Positions 18,378 through 27,784 of a DNA stretch of 64,000 nt are shown here, piece after piece (position 1 is the stretch's first letter; each line of letters starts with the position of its first letter). This DNA comes from CAUTUX01 sp963542015. Lineage in GTDB: Bacteria; Bacillota; Clostridia; Christensenellales; CAG-917. Under the pieces are notes generated by a model. It saw nothing but the letters and a program-made list of their open reading frames with translations. It searched no databases and was not told the DNA's origin. Location: the NCBI GenBank assembly GCA_963542015.1, contig CAUTUX010000001.1:45890-109889 (forward strand), read 5' to 3'. Position numbers and translations under genes: made by a program.

Positions 18378-19749
18378 AATATCTGACAGCGAATATGAGA
18401 ACGACTTGCTGGAACTTGTCAGACTGTTTGACCCCAGATACAAGTACGATTTAAGACTTGATGTTGAATATATTTTAGAAAATGACATTTTACACATAAA
18501 ACTCATTTCGGATAAGTTTATCAATTTTTCAAAAGTATGTGATTATAAAATCGAATACAAAGATGAAGTTGAAAAGAAACGCAATATTAAAATTTATTTA
18601 AAGGTAGCCATATATAACACATTGTCATATTTAACAGAAATCAATCTTCCATATGGATGCCTCACTGGAATACGACCAACAAAGTTCTTTAGAGAGTTGA
18701 ATGAACAAGCGGAAGACTTCTTTACGAACATCTTTTCAGTTCAGGATAAGAAAGTAGAGTTAATTAGAAGAATAACAGAAATACAGAATCCTCTGTTAAG
18801 TAGAGAAGATGAGTATGATATATTTGTTTTTATACCGTTTTGTCCATCTAGATGTAAATACTGTTCATTTGTTTCGGAACCACTAAACAAGACAGCTCAC
18901 CTAGTCGAACCATACATATCATCTCTTGCAAGAGAGCTATCATTGTTGCCCGAAATATTAAAAAAGGTTAATGGGAAGGTAAGAGCGGTATATGTGGGTG
19001 GAGGCACCCCGACATCTATTAGTACGGATGATCTTGCAAAAATTCTCTCAATAATTCCATACAGTGGGGTGGAGTATACGGTTGAAGCTGGAAGACCAGA
19101 AACACTTGATGAAGAAAAAATAGAAATGCTGTCACAAATGGGAGTGAATAGAATTTCGATAAACCCACAGACATTTAACGATAGAACGCTTAAAGAGATA
19201 GGAAGGCATCATTCATCAAAGGATATTGAAAAGGCTTTTAAAATTGCAAAGGATAGATTTGTGATAAATATGGACTTGATAAGTATGTTGCCTAATGAAA
19301 CATATTATGACTTCAAGTATTCTTTAGATAAAGCAATATATTATCAGCCAGAAAACATAACAATCCACACTTTGTATAGAAAAAAAGGGTCAGAACTTGC
19401 CGATGAACTTTCAGTTCAAGATGATATTCTGGCGAATAAAATGATTGATTATTCTCATAAGGCAATGCAAAAAGCAGAATACATTCCATATTATATGTAT
19501 AGACAGAAATATACGGGCGGAAGCTTAGAGAATGTTGGATATTGTAAAGAAAGAAAAGAATGTCTTTACAACATAGATATTATGGAAGAAAGAACAAATA
19601 TCATAGCATTTGGAGCGGCGGCGATATCGAAAAAAATCGATTATTCAGCCAATCTTATAACCAGACTTGCACATGTAAAAAATCCGTATGACTACATAAA
19701 CAGAATAGAAGAAATCATAGCAAAACAAAGAGAATTTTGGTTAAAATAG
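18364..19749 (+). CDS. hemZ: HemZ-type radical SAM coproporphyrinogen dehydrogenase
   Basis: A radical SAM protein of about 461 residues. The cluster motif FCPSRCKYCSF (CxxxCxxC) is followed by the SAM-binding GGGTPTS and the HemN-like NPQTFND region. The family is annotated as oxygen-independent coproporphyrinogen dehydrogenase, but many members in anaerobes without heme synthesis probably do other work; no other heme gene is in the window. The start is uncertain: ATG 18364 is chosen, with AGGGAG somewhat far upstream; a TTG at 18337 is in frame. The gene overlaps the end of the MBL gene by 14 bases. Confidence 0.88.
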   Translation: MISFRISDSEYENDLLELVRLFDPRYKYDLRLDVEYILENDILHIKLISDKFINFSKVCDYKIEYKDEVEKKRNIKIYLKVAIYNTLSYLTEINLPYGCLTGIRPTKFFRELNEQAEDFFTNIFSVQDKKVELIRRITEIQNPLLSREDEYDIFVFIPFCPSRCKYCSFVSEPLNKTAHLVEPYISSLARELSLLPEILKKVNGKVRAVYVGGGTPTSISTDDLAKILSIIPYSGVEYTVEAGRPETLDEEKIEMLSQMGVNRISINPQTFNDRTLKEIGRHHSSKDIEKAFKIAKDRFVINMDLISMLPNETYYDFKYSLDKAIYYQPENITIHTLYRKKGSELADELSVQDDILANKMIDYSHKAMQKAEYIPYYMYRQKYTGGSLENVGYCKERKECLYNIDIMEERTNIIAFGAAAISKKIDYSANLITRLAHVKNPYDYINRIEEIIAKQREFWLK

Positions 19750-19854
19750 CGGATTAGAATAGCCAATTATTTAAATCAGACGGTATAATTGTTTAAATTC
19801 TACAAGGTACAGTGTAAACTTAGATTAACTTTTTTATTTTATGGAGGAACAACC

Positions 19855-20661
19855 ATGTCTGAACTATCAAAAATATCTGAAACATTATATGTACCGTTGG
19901 GTGGAAGAATTTATGCATCTGAAAACTTCCCAGAGGGTTTTTATGACAAAAAAGCTTTGGATTTGAAAAGTTTGATTCCAGAAGAAATTCTTAAAGATAA
20001 ATTGCAAACACAATATACATTTATGTCCAGTGCTAGTAGATGTAAGAACATTGATGACAGTATTAAAAAGTTTCTTCTTAAAAATTTAGATGCAAATATT
20101 GTTGAGCTCGGGTGTGGTCTAGAAACAACATACTATAGAACAGATAACGGTACAGCAAAATGGTATGAATTAGATTTAAAAGAAGTAATGGATATGCGTG
20201 AGAAAATACTTCCATGCGAAGATAGAATGAAGTATATCAAAGGATCCATTTTAGATGATTGTTGGATCAAAGAGTTAAAAGCTGACTTAAAAGGAAAGCC
20301 TACATTATTCATAGCTAGTGGTTTATTTTATTATTTTAACCACGATGTTGTAATTGATTTAATAAAGAAAATGAAACAGTTTACAAATGCATATCTAATT
20401 TTTGATGCAGTAAGTGCTGCAGCAGTTAAGAGAACACATAAGTATATGAAAAAGATGGGTAGGAAAGATGCAATAGTTGAAGGACAATTTTCTTGCAATA
20501 AGCCTGAAGATGTTGCAAAAGTGACACAAACAACAATAGTTGAATATAAAAAGATGTTTAAGGCAATCGATAAAAAGGGTATGACATTTGCGACTAAAGT
20601 ATCCATGGATATTTCAGATATGTTGAATATGGTAAAGGTAATTCAGCTTAAACTGTCATAA
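19855..20661 (+). CDS. Class I SAM methyltransferase, leucine carboxyl methyltransferase (LCM/PPM1) family
   Basis: A 268-residue protein. ATG 19855 is chosen over an upstream codon at 19789 because GGAGG lies 6-7 bases before it. The SAM-binding motif is IVELGCGLETTYYR, followed by a YELDLKEVMDMR block in which Asp-Leu and MR match the LCM/TcmP-type family, and LFIASGLFYYF at the third strand. Bacterial members include polyketide O-methyltransferases, but no such pathway is nearby, so the substrate is unknown. A TATAAT at 19784-19789 may be the -10 box, without a clear -35. Confidence 0.8.
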   Translation: MSELSKISETLYVPLGGRIYASENFPEGFYDKKALDLKSLIPEEILKDKLQTQYTFMSSASRCKNIDDSIKKFLLKNLDANIVELGCGLETTYYRTDNGTAKWYELDLKEVMDMREKILPCEDRMKYIKGSILDDCWIKELKADLKGKPTLFIASGLFYYFNHDVVIDLIKKMKQFTNAYLIFDAVSAAAVKRTHKYMKKMGRKDAIVEGQFSCNKPEDVAKVTQTTIVEYKKMFKAIDKKGMTFATKVSMDISDMLNMVKVIQLKLS

Positions 20662-20930
20662 TTTGTAAGTAAGGTAAAATAGATACATATAAATTTTCAA
20701 AATCATTAGCAGATTTTTTGATTAGTAAAGTGCGAAGACGAGACTTGCGGTTGAGTGAAATTTTAAAAAGGTATCTGGTAGTGGTTCAAATAAATTCCAG
20801 TTTGAATATTTGAAATTTTAAACTATCAATGTGGTTGTCTAAGATAGGTTTTTCGTAGGATTTTTTTCTTAAGATGACATGCATTTGATATATATTTAAT
20901 ATATAATTATTCACATAACGGAGGAGACAT
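20662..20930. other. Intergenic stretch before the DUF1858 gene
   Basis: No gene, RNA or clear promoter is supported. The end of the stretch is A/T-rich (TATATATTTAATATATAAT) and may hold a promoter whose -35 box I cannot fix. Confidence 0.3.
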
Positions 20931-21134
20931 ATGATAACAAAAGATATGCTTATAATAGAGCTTTTGCAACAAGAGAAAGCAGAGGAACTTGCTAGGGTAC
21001 TTCAAGAAAGTGGGATGCATTGCCTTGGTTGTTTGATGGCACATGGTGAATCTATAGAACAGGCAGCAGCAGTACACGGAATCGATGTTGATGAGCTCGT
21101 AAAAAAACTCAACGAAGTGATGAATGAAAAATAA
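20931..21134 (+). CDS. DUF1858 domain protein
   Basis: A 67-residue protein matching the DUF1858 family, also called hybrid-cluster-protein-associated redox disulfide domain. The two cysteines appear in MHCLGCLMAHGES, the family hallmark, and helices around them fit the small all-alpha fold. A redox role is inferred for the family, not proven. GGAGGAG precedes the start. The next gene starts inside its last codons (11-base overlap), suggesting translational coupling with the XRE-cupin regulator. Confidence 0.85.
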   Translation: MITKDMLIIELLQQEKAEELARVLQESGMHCLGCLMAHGESIEQAAAVHGIDVDELVKKLNEVMNEK

Positions 21135-21684
21135 TGTTATAGGAAATCTAAAATCAGTAGCGGGGCGACTAATAGAGCTACGTACTTTTTTTGATTATAC
21201 AGAAGAAGAAATTGCAGAAAAACTCAATATAGATGTTGAGCTATATAAGGGATATGAGTCAGGAAAGAACGAAATCCCTATCAACCTAATCTATAGATTT
21301 GCATCACTTCTCGGGGCAGAACCTGGGTATATCATCACAGGGAATCCACCAGCGAAAGATGATGCGGTTGTGGTATATTCAGGACAGGGAGTTGCCGTAC
21401 AGAGATATGACGGATACAGCTTCACAGCTCTCGCAACGGACTTTAAAAAGAAATCAATGAACCCTATGTTAGTTGAGATAGAACCAACGAGTTCTCCAGA
21501 ATTAGTTGTGCATGGTGGACAAGAATTCAATTATGTTATTGAAGGAGATTTAAGAGTTATAGTAGGCGATAAAGAGTATTTTTTAAGAGAAGGAGATAGT
21601 ATCTTTTTTGATCCTTCAATACCGCACGCACAAGTTCCGATGAATAACAGAAAGGCAAAATTTCTCACAGTAATAAACGAATAA
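21124..21684 (+). CDS. XRE-family regulator with C-terminal cupin domain
   Basis: A 186-residue protein with an N-terminal helix-turn-helix (about residues 10-65; EEEIAEKLNIDVELYKGYESGK) and a C-terminal single cupin domain (about 110-182; GGQEFNYVIEGDLRVIV and GDSIFFDPSIPHAQ). In this design the cupin senses a small ligand and the HTH binds DNA. The direct partner DUF1858 suggests redox or metabolic sensing, but this is inference. metG follows after 11 bases. Confidence 0.9.
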   Translation: MKNNVIGNLKSVAGRLIELRTFFDYTEEEIAEKLNIDVELYKGYESGKNEIPINLIYRFASLLGAEPGYIITGNPPAKDDAVVVYSGQGVAVQRYDGYSFTALATDFKKKSMNPMLVEIEPTSSPELVVHGGQEFNYVIEGDLRVIVGDKEYFLREGDSIFFDPSIPHAQVPMNNRKAKFLTVINE

Positions 21685-21695
21685 AAGGAAAATAA

Positions 21696-23609
21696 ATGGC
21701 AAAAAAATATTACATAACAACAGCAATAGCATACACATCAGGTAAGCCACATATTGGGAATACATACGAAATAGTATTAACAGATGCATTGGCAAGATTT
21801 AAAAGAATGCAAGGATATGATGTATTCTTTCAAACTGGAACTGACGAACATGGCATGAAGATAGAAGAGAAGGCAAAAGCAAAGGGGATACAGCCACAAG
21901 AGTATGTAGATGCGGTAGCGGGAGAAATAAAGAAAATTTGGGATCTTATGAATATTTCTTATGACAATTTCATAAGAACAACAGACGAATATCACAAAAA
22001 TCAGGTGCAAAAGATCTTCACCAAATTATATAAGCGAGGAGATATATATAAAGGGTCATATACCGATTGGTATTGTACGCCGTGTGAATCTTTCTGGACA
22101 GACAAACAGTTGAAAGATGGCAAGTGTCCAGATTGCGGTAGAGAAGTAAAAAAAGCAAAAGAGGAAACATATTTTTTCAATATGAAGAAGTATGCGGACA
22201 AGTTAATTAAATATTTTGATGAGCATCCAGACTTCATAGTCCCACATTCTCGCAAAAAAGAAATGTTAAACAATTTTATTATTCCAGGGCTCCAAGATTT
22301 ATGTGTTTCAAGGAGTTCATTTAAATGGGGAATACCAGTAGACTTTGATAAGAAGCATGTCGTATATGTATGGCTAGATGCACTTGTCAATTACATAACA
22401 GGAATAGGGTACGATGCAGATGGACATAGTAAAGAGACATATAAAAAATACTGGCCTTGCGATCTTCATGTTATAGGAAAGGATATTGTACGTTTTCATT
22501 CAATATACTGGCCTATATTTTTGATGGCATTAAATATTCCACTTCCAAAACAGATTTTTGGACATCCATGGCTGTTGCAAGATGGAGATAAAATGTCAAA
22601 ATCTAAAAATAATGTCCTATATGCTGATGATCTTGTTGGGATATTTGGAGTTGATGAAATTAGATATTATCTTTTATCAAGCATGCCACAAGATGATGAT
22701 GGTTTAATTAGTTATGATTTGATAATTGAAAAAATCAATTCTGATTTGGCAAATGTTTATGGGAATCTTGTCTCAAGAGTACAGGCAATGATCAACAAAT
22801 ATTTTGACGGTATACTATATAAAACATCGGAAGAATTAAATGAAGATAAAGATTTTATACAATCAATAACCGAAGCAAGAGAAGTAGTTGAAAAGAATAT
22901 TTCAGATTTAAAGATATCGGATGCACTTGATGTAATAATGGGAATATTCAGAAAAGCAAATAAATATATTGATGTTACAACCCCTTGGGTTTTGGCAAAG
23001 AGCAACCCAGAACGACTTAAAACAGTTCTATATAATTTAACTGAGGCAATTATAATAGGGACGACATTGATGTCTGCTTTTATGCCAACTAAAGCAAAAG
23101 AAATTTTAGATGTGTTCAATATAAAGGCAAGAGAGTACAAAGACTTAAATAAATTTGGACTGTTGAAAAACAAACACAAGATTACCCAAAACAACAACAT
23201 AATATTTAAAAGACTTGATTCTGAAGAAATAAAGGCAAGAATAAGCAGTCAGAATAAAGCAGATGAAAATGTTGTAACTATTAATAAAATTTCAATAGAA
23301 GATTTTGCAAAAGTAGAATTAAAGGTTGGGGAGATACTGGAAGCTGAAAAAGTACAGAAGTCTGAAAAGTTATTAAAATTCAGCGTTGATGTGGGAGAGA
23401 AAGAGCCTAGATGTATAGTGTCTGGTATTGCAAAATACTATAATCCACAAGATTTAATTGGAAAGAAAGTTTGTGTCGTTAGCAATTTAAAACCTGCGAA
23501 ATTGTGTGGTATAGAAAGTCGTGGAATGTTGTTGTGTGCATCTACCAACGATAAGATTGTCCTTATATCTCCACATACAGATGTTCCAGCTGGGAGCACG
23601 ATATCATAA
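21696..23609 (+). CDS. metG: Methionine-tRNA ligase
   Basis: A 637-residue class I aminoacyl-tRNA synthetase. HIGN (residues 19-22) and KMSKS (about 299-303) form the active site; CTPCES and CPDCGR give four zinc-binding cysteines in the connective domain. The C-terminal 100 residues are a tRNA-binding EMAPII-like domain (KVGEILEAEKVQKSEKL) that also promotes dimer formation. The stop codon overlaps the tatD start by one base. Confidence 0.97.
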   Translation: MAKKYYITTAIAYTSGKPHIGNTYEIVLTDALARFKRMQGYDVFFQTGTDEHGMKIEEKAKAKGIQPQEYVDAVAGEIKKIWDLMNISYDNFIRTTDEYHKNQVQKIFTKLYKRGDIYKGSYTDWYCTPCESFWTDKQLKDGKCPDCGREVKKAKEETYFFNMKKYADKLIKYFDEHPDFIVPHSRKKEMLNNFIIPGLQDLCVSRSSFKWGIPVDFDKKHVVYVWLDALVNYITGIGYDADGHSKETYKKYWPCDLHVIGKDIVRFHSIYWPIFLMALNIPLPKQIFGHPWLLQDGDKMSKSKNNVLYADDLVGIFGVDEIRYYLLSSMPQDDDGLISYDLIIEKINSDLANVYGNLVSRVQAMINKYFDGILYKTSEELNEDKDFIQSITEAREVVEKNISDLKISDALDVIMGIFRKANKYIDVTTPWVLAKSNPERLKTVLYNLTEAIIIGTTLMSAFMPTKAKEILDVFNIKAREYKDLNKFGLLKNKHKITQNNNIIFKRLDSEEIKARISSQNKADENVVTINKISIEDFAKVELKVGEILEAEKVQKSEKLLKFSVDVGEKEPRCIVSGIAKYYNPQDLIGKKVCVVSNLKPAKLCGIESRGMLLCASTNDKIVLISPHTDVPAGSTIS

Positions 23610-24391
23610 TGGGTATTATAGAAACACACTGTCATCTTGAAGATGAAAGGCTATACAAAGATTGTGACAAGATAGTTTCTGAAGCTCCGTTGAAAGGTAT
23701 TGAAAAATTAATAACTATAGGTTCAAATTTAGAAACAAGTTTAAAATGCTACGAAATAGCGAATAGATATGACAATGTATATTGTGCTATAGGAATACAT
23801 CCTCATTGCGCTAAAGAAGCAAAGAAAGAGATGTATGATAAATTTGTCGAATTAGCAGAAAATAAAAAAGTGGTGGCAATAGGCGAAATAGGACTTGATT
23901 ACTACTATGATTTATCAGAAAGAGATGTTCAGCGTAATGTATTTATCGATCAGTTGTATCTTGCAGATCAGTTAAAATTGCCCGTATCTTTGCATATCAG
24001 AGAGGCATTAGGCGAGAGTAAAGAAATTCTTTTTAAATATAAACATTTAATAAATAATGGACTCTTATATCATTGTTATTCTGGGACTCCAGAATTTGCT
24101 GAAGAAATAAAAGAATTGGATCCGTACTTTGCCTTTGGGGGAGTATTAACCTTCAAGAATGCACAGAAGGCAGTGGAATCAATAAAAACGGTACCATTAA
24201 ATCGTATTGTCTTTGAGACAGATGCCCCATATTTAGCACCAGTACCATTTAGGGGTAAAACGAATTATCCAGAGCATATTAATTATGTTGTTGATAGGGC
24301 TTCGGAAATACTAAATATCGCTAGAGAAGAACTAATAGCAATCACCACAGAGAACGCAAAAAGGCTATTTCTTACCGCCAAAATATCTTAA
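23609..24391 (+). CDS. tatD: TatD family metal-dependent hydrolase
   Basis: A 260-residue TIM-barrel hydrolase: ETHCHLEDE (H-x-H), GEIGLDYY with the metal-bridging Glu, LHIREA, HCYSGT and FETDAPYLAP. Members act as DNases or deoxyribonuclease-like repair enzymes. The pair metG-tatD with one-base overlap is a conserved order in Bacillota. The restriction-modification pair begins about 280 bases downstream. Confidence 0.95.
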   Translation: MGIIETHCHLEDERLYKDCDKIVSEAPLKGIEKLITIGSNLETSLKCYEIANRYDNVYCAIGIHPHCAKEAKKEMYDKFVELAENKKVVAIGEIGLDYYYDLSERDVQRNVFIDQLYLADQLKLPVSLHIREALGESKEILFKYKHLINNGLLYHCYSGTPEFAEEIKELDPYFAFGGVLTFKNAQKAVESIKTVPLNRIVFETDAPYLAPVPFRGKTNYPEHINYVVDRASEILNIAREELIAITTENAKRLFLTAKIS

Positions 24392-24669
24392 AATCAACTG
24401 TCCCAAAAAAAATGCCTTTACAAATATTTTCAGTGATGTAGACTAAAAGTACTACTTTTTTAGGAGATTTAAATGGGTTTGAGAGTAGTGTAATTCAAAT
24501 AGGTACGAGATGTGATTTCTGTTAGCATGAAATAGGGAGAAGTAAGTATCATAGGTATATCAAATTGAGCAACACTAATGCTAAACACCTTGTTAGTGTT
24601 GTTATGTATGTTTGAATAATTATAGAATAAGAATATTTTAATATAAAACATTAGTGAGAGGAACAAAAG
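24392..24669. other. Intergenic stretch next to the restriction-modification pair
   Basis: It holds a 9-bp hairpin (24570-24601), a weak AAAAG/CTTTT dyad at about 24445-24460, and on the minus strand a protein-like open stretch from about 24609 down to 24469 that ends RTYLNYTTLKPI. The last may be a remnant of a lost gene. Confidence 0.35.
24570..24601. repeat. Perfect 9-bp inverted repeat
   Basis: CAACACTAA (24570-24578) and TTAGTGTTG (24593-24601) are separated by 14 bases. It lies about 70 bases before the methylase start. It has no T run on either side, so an operator or RNA structure is as likely as a terminator. Confidence 0.5.
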
Positions 24670-25494
24670 TTGCGAGAGATAACACCATTTATTAAATGGG
24701 CTGGTGGAAAGAGACAATTATTAGATGAGATCAAGAATAGGTTGCCCAAAACTTTTGCTAAGTATTATGAGCCATTTGTAGGTGGTGGTGCGGTTCTTTT
24801 CGCTTTACAACCTCAACATGCAATTATCAACGATATCAATAAGGCGTTAATCACTACATATTTTCAAATTAAAAATAATCCGCAAAAAGTAATTGAAAGA
24901 TTAAACGAAATGGACTCGCAGCATTGCACTAAGGAGCAGTATTATAGATTGAGGGATAGATATAATATAAAACTTAAAAGGGCAGAATATGATGTTGAAA
25001 TGGCAAGTTTGTTTATATTTTTAAATAAAAGATGCTTTAATGGGTTATATAGAGTTAATTCAGGAGGCATGTTTAATGTACCGTTTAATGGTAAAGAAAT
25101 AGGGAAATCTTATTCTAAAGAAAATATATTAGAGGCCAGTGAATTTTTGCGAGGTGTTAGTATTATCAATGGCGATTTTGGAAGTGCGACGATAGGGGCA
25201 AAGAAGGGTGATTTTGTTTTTTTTGATAGCCCATATATGCCATTAAAGAGTGATACTTTTGAAGCATACACAAAGGAAGGATTTACAAGGGATGACCATG
25301 TTCGCTTGGCAAAATTATTTAAGAAATTAGATAAAAGAGGATGTTTTGTGATGCTTACGAATCATAATACACAATTGATGCGAGAATTGTATAAAGACTA
25401 TTACATTGACGAAATCTCGGTGAAGAGATTGATAAATCGTGATGCAATGGGACGGATGGGGGAAGAAGTGATTGTTAGGAATTATCTTAATTAA
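24670..25494 (+). CDS. DpnM-like DNA adenine-N6 methyltransferase (GATC-type, D12 class)
   Basis: A 274-residue enzyme of the D12/Dam class. It follows DpnM closely in pattern: FIKWAGGKRQLL, YYEPFVGGGAV (SAM motif), NGLYRVNSGG and GDFVFFDSPYMPL. The last holds catalytic motif IV, here DSPY instead of the usual DPPY. It should protect GATC sites from the endonuclease coded next to it. The start appears to be TTG at 24670 with AGAGGAAC upstream; no ATG lies near. The endonuclease follows after 17 bases. Only one methylase is present, whereas the classic DpnII system has two. Confidence 0.9.
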   Translation: MREITPFIKWAGGKRQLLDEIKNRLPKTFAKYYEPFVGGGAVLFALQPQHAIINDINKALITTYFQIKNNPQKVIERLNEMDSQHCTKEQYYRLRDRYNIKLKRAEYDVEMASLFIFLNKRCFNGLYRVNSGGMFNVPFNGKEIGKSYSKENILEASEFLRGVSIINGDFGSATIGAKKGDFVFFDSPYMPLKSDTFEAYTKEGFTRDDHVRLAKLFKKLDKRGCFVMLTNHNTQLMRELYKDYYIDEISVKRLINRDAMGRMGEEVIVRNYLN

Positions 25495-25511
25495 TAAAAG
25501 GATTAGTAAAG

Positions 25512-26420
25512 ATGAATACAGATATAGAACAATTCGTAAATACATTGTTAGTTACAAATAGAGATTATGATTTTTTTGTAAATTGGGATAAAGCAACTAT
25601 AGTAGAAAAATATAGTGTGGAACTCCATGCACTAGATTCTTTAATTAAATGCAACAACTTCAAAGCAGCATTTTACGATCTGCTAAAAAAAATTCCCAGT
25701 GTAATAAAAGTGTTTCCGTTTTTAATTGCAATCTCTGCAAAGGAAATTGAATCTTTAATGAAAGGTACTGGAGTACTTAGAGTTTTTGACCTTGAAACAA
25801 ATAATATTGACAAGTATGATTTCTCAATTTTAGGCGATGTAAAACTGACTGACGAAGAAATAGAACGATATTATTATTTTTTTAAGAAAATTGGATTAGT
25901 TACTTTCTTTGAAAATATCGTTGAAAAAAGTATTTATGATTATTGTGTAGGTATTCAGATAGGGTTAGATAGCCATGCGAGAAAGAATAGAAGTGGAAAT
26001 AGTTTTGAGAAGTTATGCTTTGAGGTGATTGAGGATATTGCAAAAAAACATAACTATTTATTGTTAGAACAAACAAAGTTTTCAGAATTATCAAAGTACG
26101 GATTTCAGTTGAGTCCTGATGTTGCAAATAGAATATGTGACTTTATTCTGGTCAATAATAAAAAAGCCTTTAATATAGAGGTTAATTATTATAATGATGG
26201 TGGTTCAAAGCCAGAAGAAATTGTGGATAGTTACATTAATAGGTGTAAAAATCTTTCCGAGATAGATATGGGTTTTGGATTAATAACAGACGGACTTTGT
26301 TGGAATAATCAATGGAAACATCAATTAATTAGGGCATTTAAAAGCATTAATATTATGAATTATTACATGGCAAAAAGAGGAGTGCTAGAAAAATTATTAG
26401 AAGAATATTTTGGGCATTAA
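25512..26420 (+). CDS. DpnII-like type II restriction endonuclease
   Basis: A 302-residue protein that resembles DpnII along most of its length: LDSLIKCNNFKAAFYDLL, a VFPFLIA segment, YCVGIQIGLDSHARKNRSG and CDFILVNNKKAFNIEVNYY. The last holds the Asp and Glu expected for the PD-(D/E)xK-type active site. By analogy it cuts before GATC when unmethylated. It pairs with the methylase immediately upstream. The pair interrupts a run of housekeeping genes and is likely of horizontal origin. Confidence 0.88.
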   Translation: MNTDIEQFVNTLLVTNRDYDFFVNWDKATIVEKYSVELHALDSLIKCNNFKAAFYDLLKKIPSVIKVFPFLIAISAKEIESLMKGTGVLRVFDLETNNIDKYDFSILGDVKLTDEEIERYYYFFKKIGLVTFFENIVEKSIYDYCVGIQIGLDSHARKNRSGNSFEKLCFEVIEDIAKKHNYLLLEQTKFSELSKYGFQLSPDVANRICDFILVNNKKAFNIEVNYYNDGGSKPEEIVDSYINRCKNLSEIDMGFGLITDGLCWNNQWKHQLIRAFKSINIMNYYMAKRGVLEKLLEEYFGH

Positions 26421-26508
26421 AATGACGACAATTTATAGCAAATGTAAATGAAAAGAGTTAACAACGAGCAAAGAGTATAGTAGACTTAACTTAAAAAGGA
26501 GATAGTAA

Positions 26509-27627
26509 ATGTTAGGTGATAAAAGGCAAGAGTTATTAGCACATAATTTGGTTAATTATTCAATAGATTTAAAAAAAGGTGAAAAGGTACTGATTGAAGC
26601 TTCGGGATGTGATTATCAGTTTGTAGGATATCTGATTAGAGAAGTATATAAAGGTGGCGGAATGCCATTTGTCATATATGAGGACAAAAGGATAAAAAGA
26701 GAGTTGCTTAAAAATATAAGTGAAGAGCAACTTAATCTTATGGCTGAGCGTGATGCTGAATTTATGAACAAGATGGATTGTTACATCGGCATTCGAGGTG
26801 GGAACAACTCTTATGAGTTATCTGATATCAAAGAAGAAAATATGCAGATGTATGATAAATTGTATGCGATAAAGGTTCATCATAATATAAGAGTCAAGAA
26901 GACTAAGTGGGTAATATTGCGATACCCTACAGAAGGAATGAGTCAACTTGCAGGAATGAGCACAGAGAAGTTTGAAGATTACTTTTTTGATGTTTGTTGT
27001 GTTGATTATAAAAAAATGGAAAAAGCAATGGAACCACTGGTTAAATTGATGAATAAAACAGACAAGGTTCGTTTGGTAGCAAAAGACACAGATTTAACAT
27101 TTTCAATTAAAAATATAGGAGCTATAAAATGTGCTGGCAGATGCAATATTCCAGATGGTGAAGTTTATACAGCACCAGTTAGGAATAGTGTAAATGGAAG
27201 AATTTCATATAATGCTCCATCAATAGAAAATGGGTTTAGATTTGAAAATATTTCATTGGAATTTAAAGATGGAAAGATTGTAGATATAAAGGCAAATGAC
27301 ACAAAGAAGGCGACCGCTATTTTTGATACAGATGAAGGTGCCAGATATGTGGGTGAATTTGCGATAGGTGTTAATCCGTATGTAACGCAGGCAATAGGGG
27401 ATATTTTATTTGATGAAAAAATATCAGGGTCAATTCATTTCACGCCAGGTGCTTGCTACGATGATGCTTATAACGGAAATGTAAGTGCAGTGCACTGGGA
27501 TTTGGTGTTAATTCAAACACCAGAGTTCGGTGGTGGTGAAATTTATTTTGACGATGTGCTTATACGGAAAGATGGTCGATTTGTTCTTAAAGAATTGGAA
27601 TGTTTGAATCCAGAGAATTTAAAATAA
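26509..27627 (+). CDS. M29 family aminopeptidase
   Basis: A 372-residue metallo-aminopeptidase of the AmpS/PepS/T type. The C-terminal metal site region is seen in DEGARYVGEFAIGVNPYV and in DDAYNGNVSAVHWDLVL, and an early Glu in GEKVLIEASG. Members remove N-terminal residues from peptides using two cobalt or zinc ions. AAGGAGA precedes the ATG. It is a single-gene unit ended by a strong bidirectional terminator shared with tRNA-Leu. Confidence 0.92.
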   Translation: MLGDKRQELLAHNLVNYSIDLKKGEKVLIEASGCDYQFVGYLIREVYKGGGMPFVIYEDKRIKRELLKNISEEQLNLMAERDAEFMNKMDCYIGIRGGNNSYELSDIKEENMQMYDKLYAIKVHHNIRVKKTKWVILRYPTEGMSQLAGMSTEKFEDYFFDVCCVDYKKMEKAMEPLVKLMNKTDKVRLVAKDTDLTFSIKNIGAIKCAGRCNIPDGEVYTAPVRNSVNGRISYNAPSIENGFRFENISLEFKDGKIVDIKANDTKKATAIFDTDEGARYVGEFAIGVNPYVTQAIGDILFDEKISGSIHFTPGACYDDAYNGNVSAVHWDLVLIQTPEFGGGEIYFDDVLIRKDGRFVLKELECLNPENLK

Positions 27628-27661
27628 GATTGTAGTGAGGATCGTAGTAGTTGAGGATAAC

Positions 27662-27690
27662 AAAAAAGGACGAGTAACCGTCCTTTTTTA
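27662..27690. terminator. Bidirectional terminator between the M29 gene and tRNA-Leu
   Basis: An 11-bp perfect stem, AAAAAAGGACG (27662-27672) with CGTCCTTTTTT (27679-27689), and a 6-base loop. T runs exist on both strands, so it can serve the plus-strand aminopeptidase gene and the minus-strand tRNA. Confidence 0.92.
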
Positions 27691-27692
27691 AT

Positions 27693-27775
27693 TGGTGCTC
27701 GAAATCGGACTTGAACCGATAAGGTTTCCCGTACGATTTTGAGTCGTATGCGTTTGCCAATTTCGCCATTCGAGC
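27693..27775 (-). tRNA. tRNA-Leu (anticodon CAA)
   Basis: An 83-base gene with coded CCA. The acceptor stem GCTCGAA/TTCGAGC is perfect. The anticodon stem TACGA/TCGTA holds loop CTCAAAA, anticodon CAA (codon UUG). A long variable arm and the T arm ATCGG-TTCAAGT-CCGAT support a class II leucine tRNA. Confidence 0.96.
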
Positions 27776-27784
27776 AATGTCAAT

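Noticed and set aside
27587..27769. A 60-codon minus-strand frame starting MAKLANAYDSKSYG
   Set aside because: It is a reading of the tRNA-Leu gene and its terminator.
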